Below, one piece after another: positions 16,676 to 24,172 of a stretch of 64,000 nt of DNA. Source of the DNA: Methylotenera sp. (lineage in GTDB: Bacteria; Pseudomonadota; Gammaproteobacteria; Burkholderiales; Methylophilaceae); contig JAUSAG010000036.1 in NCBI GenBank assembly GCA_030652995.1, positions 104,163 to 168,162 of the forward strand, in the 5' to 3' direction. The notes under the pieces were generated by a model. The model was not told the origin of the DNA. It ran no database searches and worked only from the letters and a program-made list of their open reading frames with translations. Made by a program: the position numbers and the translations under genes. Position 1 is the first letter of the stretch. Each line of letters begins with the position of its first letter.

Positions 16676-16747
16676 ATGTGGACAACACCAGCAGCGACTG
16701 AAATGCGTTTTGGCTTTGAAGTAACAATGTACGTCATGAATAAGTAA
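16676..16747 (+). CDS. pqqA: PqqA, peptide precursor of pyrroloquinoline quinone
   Basis: The 23-codon frame encodes MWTTPAATEMRFGFEVTMYVMNK in two halves: MWTTPAATEMR then FGFEVTMYVMNK. It matches PqqA throughout, including the Glu and Tyr (E-V-T-M-Y, residues 15 and 19) that PqqE crosslinks to make PQQ. A ribosome-binding site GGAGA at 16666-16670 sits 5 bases before this ATG, favouring it over an in-frame ATG at 16616 that would add 20 residues. A terminator follows at once, so the gene is monocistronic, with no pqqBCDE nearby. It may supply extra precursor for the periplasmic quinoprotein-like enzyme in the same island. Confidence 0.88.
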   Translation: MWTTPAATEMRFGFEVTMYVMNK

Positions 16748-16766
16748 TTCCTCAGCGGAATTCACA

Positions 16767-16788
16767 AAAGGGAGCTTATGCTCCCTTT
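16767..16788 (+). terminator. Terminator of pqqA
   Basis: A 9-bp stem AAAGGGAGC/GCTCCCTTT with loop TTAT lies 20 bp after the pqqA stop codon. Confidence 0.8.
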
Positions 16789-16904
16789 GTCATTTCTATG
16801 ACATATTAGATTTATATAGTTATCACTATATGCAAACTTTTTTTGAAGTTACCCACTTCAAACTTTTATAACAAAGAAATCAAAAGTTTCTTCAGGGGAT
16901 TTAA

Positions 16905-17069
16905 ATGAATACATATCCAAACTATAGAGATGAAAACCGCGATATTACGCTGTTTGAGACTAACAAGTTCCTACGCATACTCTTTACAGTAATGTTTGTT
17001 ACTGCAGTATTTATTGTACCCGTAGTAACTGCAATCCATTTTCTAGCATCTCCATTGTTACAGGCATAG
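16905..17069 (+). CDS. Possible small single-pass membrane protein
   Basis: This 54-codon frame starts MNTYPNYRDENRDITLFET and continues into one strongly hydrophobic helix (about residues 22-46, FLRILFTVMFVTAVFIVPVV). An AGGGGA at 16894-16899 is well placed for this ATG. The charge pattern suggests the N terminus stays in the cytoplasm. It follows pqqA after its terminator. I do not recognise a family; coding potential rests on the ribosome-binding site and amphipathic layout only. Confidence 0.45.
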   Translation: MNTYPNYRDENRDITLFETNKFLRILFTVMFVTAVFIVPVVTAIHFLASPLLQA

Positions 17070-17272
17070 TTAATTTTCATAGCAATATAGATCGCAGCTG
17101 ACGTCTCCGATTGATTAGTTTTACTAATCATAGGCATTGAAACAACCAATTGGATTAATTGATAAATGAAGCCTAATATGTTTTCTAACAAAACATCAAT
17201 TTAAGCTAACAATGAACTCATGGACAAAATTTTATCGATGGAAAACAAGTATCACTCGCTTTCTTAGGATAG

Positions 17273-17494
17273 ATACGCATATTTCTCTTAACAAGAAAAC
17301 GACTTATCACAAGAAGATTGCTGAAGAACAAAGTTGGCTTGGGATTGGTTAATGTGCGAGTTCTAGATAATAATCTGGTAAATGAAATCGTTACATCAAA
17401 TTTTTCTCACGTTCGTATATCTAATGCTTACAAAAACTTAGGAGAGTCTTATGGACTGGGTAACAGATTGCTATTAAGTGCAAGATTTAAATAA
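17273..17494 (+). pseudogene. Possible C-terminal remnant of a TonB-dependent receptor
   Basis: The frame has no proper start but encodes a segment (VGLGLVNVRVLDNNLVNEIV) and ends in NRLLLSARFK, alternating hydrophobic and polar residues with a terminal aromatic position, as in the last beta-strands of outer-membrane receptors. It could be what is left of a receptor gene deleted from the island. Similarity is weak and length short, so this is tentative. The remainder up to 17785 shows no supported gene. Confidence 0.3.
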
Positions 17495-17785
17495 GGTAGC
17501 AGAGACTCTCTTGTTTAATAAAAGGTTGTTCTATTCAGGAAAAAACACTCATTAGTGCCTCGCGTATTCATGGTATATAGACTTAGATACACAACAGCTG
17601 TCACTGTTGGAATGATGTAATCGCAACATGTTTTCGACATTAATTCGCATGTTTGAGTATTTTTGCCTAAGGGTGCTACCGATTATTATTTTAAAGTAGC
17701 CACAAATTAGTATTTCTGAGTCATGCATTTCTAAATAAACTACTGCATAGCATTGGCGTTTAATTACTATCGCTTACAGATGGCT

Positions 17786-17820
17786 GAAATATCCGCTTAA
17801 CTGACGTTCAGTTTTATTTA
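17786..17820 (+). repeat. Dispersed island repeat, copy 2
   Basis: Matches 11896-11930 (GAAATATCCGC...CTGACG..CAGTTT) in the same orientation. Like copy 1 it lies a short way (43 bp) beyond the 3' end of a minus-strand cargo gene. Confidence 0.6.
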
Positions 17821-17863
17821 AACATCGCCAGACATCAACCCAAAGTAGACCTTCAATATAAAG

Positions 17864-18526
17864 TTAAATAGCAATATCTAGTATTGGAACTGGATCATTT
17901 GCACCATTTGGAACACATGCAGCAACTGATGCAGTGATTCTGCCTGCAGTAATATCGCCATCATCTAATTTTGAATCAATAGTGCGTACTGTGTCGCATG
18001 ATAGGTTATTTATCTGTATTTCGTTTATTACAGATACTGGCAGGGAGCCTGCAGCTCTACGAGCTGTAATAAATACATCAGCCACATTGGAATTATTGCT
18101 TCTGGTGAATATCCCATTAATCGTGCCTTTAATCATTCCAGCACGCACTAGATGCTCAGCTACACACCCGACTTCTGTGGCTGTATCAATGCGGCCATTG
18201 CCTATTGATGCTGTATTTACTGCAAGGCTGCAACCAGCACTTACATTAGGAATATCATCACCGGCCAGAGGTAAGTCACCAGGTAAATAGTGATACTTAT
18301 TTTTAAAGCTGGAAGCTGCATCATTCAAGTCTTTAATTAAAGCAATGGTATCTGTAGTTTCTGAATTACCTATTAATGAGCTGCTGCGTGATGCTACGAA
18401 TCCTAAGATTAAGCCAATTATCATTACGACAATGGCCATTTCTATTAATGTGAATGCTTTGAAAGCTTTCAATTTATTTAACGATGATTTCTTTAACAAA
18501 AATCGTGACTGATAATGCAGCGCCAT
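17864..18526 (-). CDS. Type IV pilin-like protein (pseudopilin)
   Basis: The prepilin-type signal AFTLIEMAIVVMIIGLILG (from about residue 24) has the conserved Glu at +5 and a long hydrophobic helix; the cleavage site is A-F instead of the usual G-F. The rest is a globular part with several cysteines (GCSLAV, GCVAEH, LSCDTV, AACVP) that could form disulfides. The ATG at 18526 overlaps the upstream 62-residue gene by 53 bp; TTG codons at 18499 or 18472 are alternative starts giving shorter leaders. Probably a minor pseudopilin made together with the gene at 18678-19772. Confidence 0.75.
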   Translation of the reverse strand: MALHYQSRFLLKKSSLNKLKAFKAFTLIEMAIVVMIIGLILGFVASRSSSLIGNSETTDTIALIKDLNDAASSFKNKYHYLPGDLPLAGDDIPNVSAGCSLAVNTASIGNGRIDTATEVGCVAEHLVRAGMIKGTINGIFTRSNNSNVADVFITARRAAGSLPVSVINEIQINNLSCDTVRTIDSKLDDGDITAGRITASVAACVPNGANDPVPILDIAI

Positions 18527-18662
18527 AAGACATAAGTGCTGCCCATAGTGCTAACTTAACTAGACCAATGGTTGTTAGCAATACACTACTTGATAGGGCG
18601 AGTACCCAAATTGAAAGCATGAAAAATGCTGGCGTTAAAATTAGTGCTAATTTGAAATTCAT
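18474..18662 (-). CDS. Small two-helix membrane protein
   Basis: The 62-residue protein has two hydrophobic segments (about residues 4-25 and 28-55) and a basic end (VKEIIVK). It sits between two pseudopilin genes on the same strand, 15 bp after the first and overlapping the second, so it is probably part of the same transcript. I do not recognise a family. Confidence 0.55.
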   Translation of the reverse strand: MNFKLALILTPAFFMLSIWVLALSSSVLLTTIGLVKLALWAALMSYGAALSVTIFVKEIIVK

Positions 18663-18677
18663 TGAATAACTCCAAGT

Positions 18678-19772
18678 TTATGGACAAGTGTTTTCTATAA
18701 TTTTTTTATATTTACCATAGAAAGTTACTATGGTTGGATAATTCATAACCCTTCCAATGGTAGATAATGTGTATGGATTAATAGCTGCTCCAGGTGTTGT
18801 GTCGCCATCACTCTTTAAGCGCGTTATGACTTGAACATAAGTAATTGGATCTCCCCACGGATTAACTAAATTTATGTTGTTTGCTATCAATAAATTATTA
18901 AAATCCCCTTGAGTTGCTGGCGGATTACAATTTACTGTTCCTGGGTTTAACATAAAGCTTGCTAGAGCATCATTGATACTTTCAACTTGTTCAGCCCACT
19001 GCGCCTCTGTGGATTTAAGAGAACCATCTTTAACCAATGGCGCTAGTATTTCAGTAGGACTTAATCTTAATAAGACGTCATCAAAACCACCATATACAGC
19101 CACATCAATATCAGTATATTCACGATGGTAAAATGTAGCAGGAACTGCAAATCCTGCAGGGACCGCATTTGCAAGTTCATCTGTCCCGGCAACTGGCAGG
19201 TTTGTCTGCGTGCCTTTATTGGTGAATGCGCCTAATCCATTATGACCATGTGAGATTACTATTGCAGCATCATTGCCAAGAGGAGTTGCCACCGGATTAG
19301 TTGCAGGTGTTCTGGTACTAACTGGCAATGCCCCGGCATCGCCGGTATTAAAGGCAATGCCTGGATTACTTGATGAAGTGGCAGTAACTACGTTTGCATA
19401 AGCCAATGTCCACTGCGGTGAAACGGCATATGAAAATATATTTTCCCATCCATCAAGTGCAGCACTTTTTGGTAAATTTAGCGCTCGATAGGGCAATAAT
19501 CCAAAATATCCGGTGCATATGCTTGGTACTGCACCGTTATTTGCTTCAACCCCATTTTCATTGATGGCAGGGCATGGTAGGCGTTTATTGGTTCCAAGAT
19601 ACGCGATTAAAGCATCCTTAATCACTTCCTGCTTCTTTTTGGTATTACTGATGCTAGAGCTTGCAAGTAGGGCATTTGCAGCTGATAACCCCATTGTGGC
19701 TAGAATCCCTATTAAAAAGACCACAACGGCCATTTCTACAAGAGTGAAGCCTGGCTGGTATTTCGTTCGCAT
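18678..19772 (-). CDS. Large pseudopilin with prepilin N-terminal signal
   Basis: The start at 19772 gives MRTKYQPGFTLVEMAVVVF, a classic prepilin leader with G-F cleavage and Glu at +5; an AGGGG lies just before it. The longer frame from 19811 lacks that support. After the helix comes a large globular domain of about 325 residues, including TNKRLPCPAINENG, a motif seen in other long type IV pilin-like proteins, and a C-terminal NTCP. The role may be adhesion or a minor tip pilin. First gene of a three-gene minus-strand set inside the island. Confidence 0.75.
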   Translation of the reverse strand: MRTKYQPGFTLVEMAVVVFLIGILATMGLSAANALLASSSISNTKKKQEVIKDALIAYLGTNKRLPCPAINENGVEANNGAVPSICTGYFGLLPYRALNLPKSAALDGWENIFSYAVSPQWTLAYANVVTATSSSNPGIAFNTGDAGALPVSTRTPATNPVATPLGNDAAIVISHGHNGLGAFTNKGTQTNLPVAGTDELANAVPAGFAVPATFYHREYTDIDVAVYGGFDDVLLRLSPTEILAPLVKDGSLKSTEAQWAEQVESINDALASFMLNPGTVNCNPPATQGDFNNLLIANNINLVNPWGDPITYVQVITRLKSDGDTTPGAAINPYTLSTIGRVMNYPTIVTFYGKYKKIIENTCP

Positions 19773-20031
19773 ATTACCCCTATAAAACTGACCTAGATTT
19801 GAAGCACACATTTATCTACTAATATTATGCAGTAATTTTAAATAACGTTGCAAACTAGTTCTTCCTGTAGCAATTTCGGTAAATTAAAGGCAAGTATGAA
19901 TATCTGGTGCACTACATCGTTATCAAAAAATAATATTGATATAAATAGCTAAGGACAACTATTGGCTGGCTGCTAATATTGACGTGCCAAATCTGTATGG
20001 GACTTTGTCCCGCTAATTTGCCGAAGGCTTA

Positions 20032-20056
20032 TAAATCCCCTTAGCTGACGGTCGAA
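20032..20056 (+). repeat. Dispersed island repeat, copy 3 (diverged); intergenic 19773-20269
   Basis: The segment TCCCCTTAGCTGACGGTCG matches copies 1 and 2 in about 15 of 19 positions. It lies in a gap of almost 500 bp between the divergent pseudopilin and restriction-helicase genes; apart from this and the promoter at 20192 I see nothing else in that gap. Confidence 0.4.
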
Positions 20057-20191
20057 AAATACGCTGGGACTTCATAAGATTTAGAACATACTCGCTCGTA
20101 ATGACATCGAAATTAAACCTAAGAATCGTCATAATGAGCTAATGACATGTGCTAGAGGGTTTGAAGATGTAGCAATGAATCATAGGTATCT

Positions 20192-20220
20192 TTGCACTGG
20201 CACACCGTATGTTTTACACT
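20192..20220 (+). promoter_or_regulatory. Candidate sigma-70 promoter of the hsdR-like/ttcA operon
   Basis: TTGCAC (20192-20197) and TACACT (20215-20220) are 17 bp apart, each close to consensus. The start codon at 20270 lies about 50 bp downstream with AGGA at 20259-20262. Confidence 0.55.
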
Positions 20221-20269
20221 GTATCAAGAGTAAGCACCTTACTCAAAAATCATCGACCAGGAATCAAGC

Positions 20270-22906
20270 ATGGCAGTAAGTAATGAACTAACAAAACCAG
20301 AAAATGAAAGTGATTTTGAGGCGATGTGTCATGCTCTATACCGTCGGATGTGGAATGACTCCTCTTGCAGCAGAGTGGGAGGCCCAGGACAGTCCCAGTT
20401 CGGAATTGACATCCTCGGCCACGATGGCAAAATAAATGTAGGCATCCAGTGCAAGCACTACAACAAAAAGACGTTCACCCTGTCAACCGTAACGGATGAT
20501 GTCGCTCTAGCAGATGCTGTCGGCCTAGATATTGGCCATATGCTATTCGCGACAACTGCTGCGAACAAGAGCAAATTGGTGCTGGAAGTTCGTAAGCAGT
20601 TTCATGCAGTGCGTGCAGCGATTAACCAGGTCATAAATGCATCGCGTCCAGATGGCAATCATAAAGGCGGCGTAGTCTGGCATACGCAAGGCTCAGGCAA
20701 GAGCATTACCATGACATGCTTTGCAGCGCGTGTCATGACTGAAGCTGCAATGGAAAACCCGACCATTGTTGTGATTACTGACCGTAACGATTTAGACGGT
20801 CAACTATTCGGCGTATTCTCGCTCTCGCAGGACTTGCTACGTGAGCAGCCAGTACAAGGTGAAACGCGCCAAGATTTACGTGCAAAGCTAGCCAATCGTC
20901 CTTCCGGCGGTATCGTGTTCGCAACCATTCAGAAGTTCATGCCAGGCGAAGATGAAGATAGCTTCCCTGTATTATCAGACCGCTACAACATCGTTGTAAT
21001 TGCTGATGAAGCGCATCGAACCCAGTATGGCTTTGAAGCCAAATTCAAGGGCGATGCCAAAGGTTATCAGGTAGGCTACGCTCAACATTTACGTGATGCT
21101 CTGCCTAACGCTACCTTTGTTGCCTTTACTGGCACCCCGGTTTCAAGTGAAGACCGTGATACTCGCGCCGTCTTCGGTGATTACATCCACGTTTACGATA
21201 TGCAGCAAGCGCGGGATGATGGCGCTACAGTCGCAATTTACTTTGAGTCACGCCTTGCCAAGTTAGGACTGAATCAAGAAGCGTTACCTGAGATTGATGC
21301 TGAAGTAGATGAATTGGCCGAAGATGAAGAAGATGACCAGCAGGCTCGCTTAAAAAGCAAATGGGCTGCACTCGAAAGCATTGTTGGTGCTGCTCCACGC
21401 ATACAGCAAGTAGCCAAAGACCTCGTTGAGCATTTTGAAGAGCGTAACAAGGCACAAAGCGGCAAGGCTATGGTTGTCGCCATGAGTCGTGAGATTTGTG
21501 TACACCTCTACAACGCGATTACCGAACTGCGCCCGGACTGGCATGATGAAGATCCAGAAAAAGGTGCAATCAAAGTCGTTATGACTGGTTCAGCCAGCGA
21601 CAAACCATTACTCAGACCGCACGTATACTCCAAGCAAGTTAAAAAACGCCTTGAAAAACGCTTCAAAGACCCTGACGACCCGCTACAGCTAGTCATAGTA
21701 CGCGATATGTGGCTGACTGGTTTTGATGCGCCGTGCGTACATACGCTGTATGTCGACAAACCGATGAAGGGGCACAACCTGATGCAAGCGATTGCCAGGG
21801 TAAATCGTGTATTCCGCGACAAACAGGGTGGCCTGGTTGTAGATTACATCGGCATCGCAAACGATCTGAAACAGGCACTCAAAGAATATACCGCTAGTAA
21901 TGGCCGTGGCCGACCTACGGTTGATGCTCACGAAGCTTATGCAGTGCTGGAAGAGAAACTCGACGTACTTCGCGCGATGTTGCACGGCTTTGATTACAGC
22001 AACTTTCTATCAGGCGGGCATAGTGTTTTAGCAAAAACGGCTAACCATGTACTCGGCATTAAGGATGGAAAAAAACGCTTTGGCGATACTGCGCTGGCAA
22101 TGTCAAAAGCATTTACTTTGTGCTGCACTTTAGATGAGGCTAAGGCTGTACGTGAAGAAGTCGCTTTCTTCCAGGCAGTGAAAGTGCTGCTAACCAAAAA
22201 AGAAATCAGCATCAAGAAAAAAACCAACGAAGAACGCGACCTGGCAATACGGCAGATCATAGGCTCAGCCGTGGTGTCCGAGGAAGTAGTCGATATATTC
22301 GATGCTGCCGGACTGGATAAACCAAATATTGGTATCCTGGATGAAGACTTCTTAAACGAAGTGCGTAACCTGCCTGAGCGCAATCTTGCTGTAGAAATGC
22401 TGGAACGCCTGCTAGAAGGTGAAATTAAAACCCGCTTCGCTACAAACATCGTGCAACAAACTAAGTTCTCGGACTTGTTAGCTAACGTGGTTAATCGCTA
22501 CCAAAACCGCTCGATCGAAACTGCTCAAGTCATTGAAGAGCTCCTCGAAATGGCCAAGAAATTTAAAGAAGCGGCCGACAGAGGTGCTGATCTGGGATTG
22601 AGTAATGACGAATTGGCTTTCTACGATGCTCTAGCCAATAACGAAGAATCTGTGCGTGAACTAGGCGATGAAACGCTAAAGAAAATTGCACATGAACTAG
22701 CTGAAAGCTTGCGCAAAAATATAACTGTTGATTGGGCTATTAGGGACAGTGTACGTGCAAGTTTACGCTTGTTAGTTAAGCGCATACTGCGTAAATACAA
22801 GTATCCACCAGACCAACAGAATGAGGCTGTGGAGTTGGTTTTGCAACAAGCTCAAACTTTAGGTGATGCTTGGGTATATTCAAATAACTTTAGTGAAAAT
22901 AAATGA
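20270..22906 (+). CDS. Mrr-like nuclease domain fused to a type I restriction (HsdR) helicase
   Basis: Of 878 residues, the first 100 or so look like an Mrr-type PD-(D/E)xK domain ([15 protein letters not shown]; GxDILG with Asp 47; IQCK at 59-62). From about residue 107 it reads as the HsdR motor: Walker A TQGSGKS (139-145), DEAH, FTGTP, then the motif V/VI region [10 protein letters not shown] and [13 protein letters not shown], and the HsdR C-terminal domain. The usual HsdR N-terminal nuclease is absent, and no hsdM or hsdS gene is present, so this is an orphan chimera. It may restrict DNA by itself or be a deletion fusion. Its stop overlaps the start of the carried ttcA by 4 bp, implying co-translation. 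Confidence 0.8.
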   Translation: MAVSNELTKPENESDFEAMCHALYRRMWNDSSCSRVGGPGQSQFGIDILGHDGKINVGIQCKHYNKKTFTLSTVTDDVALADAVGLDIGHMLFATTAANKSKLVLEVRKQFHAVRAAINQVINASRPDGNHKGGVVWHTQGSGKSITMTCFAARVMTEAAMENPTIVVITDRNDLDGQLFGVFSLSQDLLREQPVQGETRQDLRAKLANRPSGGIVFATIQKFMPGEDEDSFPVLSDRYNIVVIADEAHRTQYGFEAKFKGDAKGYQVGYAQHLRDALPNATFVAFTGTPVSSEDRDTRAVFGDYIHVYDMQQARDDGATVAIYFESRLAKLGLNQEALPEIDAEVDELAEDEEDDQQARLKSKWAALESIVGAAPRIQQVAKDLVEHFEERNKAQSGKAMVVAMSREICVHLYNAITELRPDWHDEDPEKGAIKVVMTGSASDKPLLRPHVYSKQVKKRLEKRFKDPDDPLQLVIVRDMWLTGFDAPCVHTLYVDKPMKGHNLMQAIARVNRVFRDKQGGLVVDYIGIANDLKQALKEYTASNGRGRPTVDAHEAYAVLEEKLDVLRAMLHGFDYSNFLSGGHSVLAKTANHVLGIKDGKKRFGDTALAMSKAFTLCCTLDEAKAVREEVAFFQAVKVLLTKKEISIKKKTNEERDLAIRQIIGSAVVSEEVVDIFDAAGLDKPNIGILDEDFLNEVRNLPERNLAVEMLERLLEGEIKTRFATNIVQQTKFSDLLANVVNRYQNRSIETAQVIEELLEMAKKFKEAADRGADLGLSNDELAFYDALANNEESVRELGDETLKKIAHELAESLRKNITVDWAIRDSVRASLRLLVKRILRKYKYPPDQQNEAVELVLQQAQTLGDAWVYSNNFSENK

Positions 22907-23748
22907 ATCAATACAGTTTTAATAAGTTACAAAAAAGAATCCGTAGGGAAACTGGTAAAGCGATAATAGACTTTAACATGATTGAAGATGGAGATTTAGT
23001 CATGGTGTGTCTATCTGGAGGTGCTGATAGTTACACCATGTTGGATACGTTGGTGTATTTTTCTAAAATTGCCCCTATTAATTTCCAAGTAATTGCTGTA
23101 AATCTGGATCAGAAGCAACCCGGTTTTCCTGAAGAAGTTTTACCAAATTACTTAAAAAGTATTGGAGTAGATTTTAGAATTGTTGAACAAGATACATATA
23201 GCGTTGTAAAAGATAAAATACCAGAAGGTAAAACTACATGTTCATTGTGTTCTAGATTACGCAGAGGTATTCTTTATAAAACAGCAAAAGATTTAGGCGC
23301 CACTAAAATAGCACTTGGGCATCATAGGGATGATATTTTACAAACGCTATTATTAAATATGTTTTATGGTGGCAGTTTGAAAGCGATGCCGCCAAAATTG
23401 CGATCAGATAATGGAGAAAACGTTGTAATAAGACCTTTGGCTTATTGCGCAGAAAAAGATATAAAGAAGTACTCTGAGATGATGAGTTTTCCGATAATCC
23501 CATGCAACCTATGTGGATCACAACCAAATCTACAAAGACAGGTTATGAAAGAACTTTTAGTTAAGTGGAATAAAGAACATCCTGGAAGAGTTGAAAACAT
23601 GTTTAGAGCAGTTTGCAACGTAGCACCTTCGCATCTTCTGGATAGAGAAATGTTTGATTTTTCAACGTTCACTTCGAAATCTAAAGTTGCATACGATACA
23701 GATATGGTTGTGAAAGAAGATTTTAAAACAATTAACTTTGTAGATTAG
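22903..23748 (+). CDS. ttcA: Element-borne TtcA-type tRNA 2-thiocytidine synthase
   Basis: The complete 281-residue PP-loop protein carries both CxxC pairs (CSLC, CNLC) that bind the Fe-S cluster, LGHHRDD and the KAMPPKL segment. TtcA thiolates cytidine 32 of some tRNAs. The ATP loop reads SGGADS (residues 38-43, bases 23014-23031), where the host gene has SGGKDS; PP-loop enzymes tolerate variation at this position (other families use SGGVDS or SGGLDS), so activity is plausible. It is clearly diverged from the interrupted host copy (my estimate is somewhat over half identical) and more A+T rich. It overlaps the upstream helicase gene and converges onto the recombinase operon with a 4-bp overlap. 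Confidence 0.92.
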   Translation: MNQYSFNKLQKRIRRETGKAIIDFNMIEDGDLVMVCLSGGADSYTMLDTLVYFSKIAPINFQVIAVNLDQKQPGFPEEVLPNYLKSIGVDFRIVEQDTYSVVKDKIPEGKTTCSLCSRLRRGILYKTAKDLGATKIALGHHRDDILQTLLLNMFYGGSLKAMPPKLRSDNGENVVIRPLAYCAEKDIKKYSEMMSFPIIPCNLCGSQPNLQRQVMKELLVKWNKEHPGRVENMFRAVCNVAPSHLLDREMFDFSTFTSKSKVAYDTDMVVKEDFKTINFVD

Positions 23749-24170
23749 CCGGTTTGATTTTTCGTATTGTCTGGTAAAGGGTCATTTAACAAGTGATTAC
23801 CTTTTTCAATCAGAGAAACGTTGTATATCAACTGTGTATGCCTATGCAATAGGGTTTCATATTTAGTAGTTAGCTCTGCTAGTTCAGATTTAAGGCTTTG
23901 GATATTTTGTTCATATTCATTGATAGATTTTGGATTGGTTTTATGTGCATTACGACTTTCTTTTAGACGCCTTTTCGCTTCGTTAAACGATATGTGAATG
24001 TTCTCGTTTCGTGAAAGTGATTGGCGGGACCAGGTTGAGTCACCCTTTTTAAGAGTCTTTTCCAAATGCACCCTTAGGTCCTCCCATGATAGTAATTTAC
24101 TAGCTGGCCATTTACGCAATATCTGAAGTATTTCGTTTTCGTCTTTTATGGAAATCTTCTTAGCACCCAT
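23745..24170 (-). CDS. Small coiled-coil protein ending the recombinase operon (TnpC-like)
   Basis: The 141-residue protein is mainly helical, with a basic N-terminal half ([19 protein letters not shown]) and a heptad-patterned coiled coil at about residues 84-115 ([20 protein letters not shown]). In Tn554-type and related elements a small protein of this kind (TnpC) follows two recombinase genes and modulates transposition; GmtX of gamma-mobile-trio islands is another possible relative. It starts 2 bp after the 808-residue recombinase gene. The assignment is by position and layout rather than clear motif. Confidence 0.6.
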   Translation of the reverse strand: MGAKKISIKDENEILQILRKWPASKLLSWEDLRVHLEKTLKKGDSTWSRQSLSRNENIHISFNEAKRRLKESRNAHKTNPKSINEYEQNIQSLKSELAELTTKYETLLHRHTQLIYNVSLIEKGNHLLNDPLPDNTKNQTG

Positions 24171-24172
24171 AT

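Noticed and set aside
16616..16747. Longer, 43-codon pqqA from an upstream in-frame ATG
   Set aside because: PqqA proteins are normally 22-30 residues, start like MWTTP, and the GGAGA lies directly before the shorter start.
16571..16765. 64-codon minus-strand frame over pqqA
   Set aside because: It is antisense to the well-supported pqqA and its terminator, and resembles nothing.
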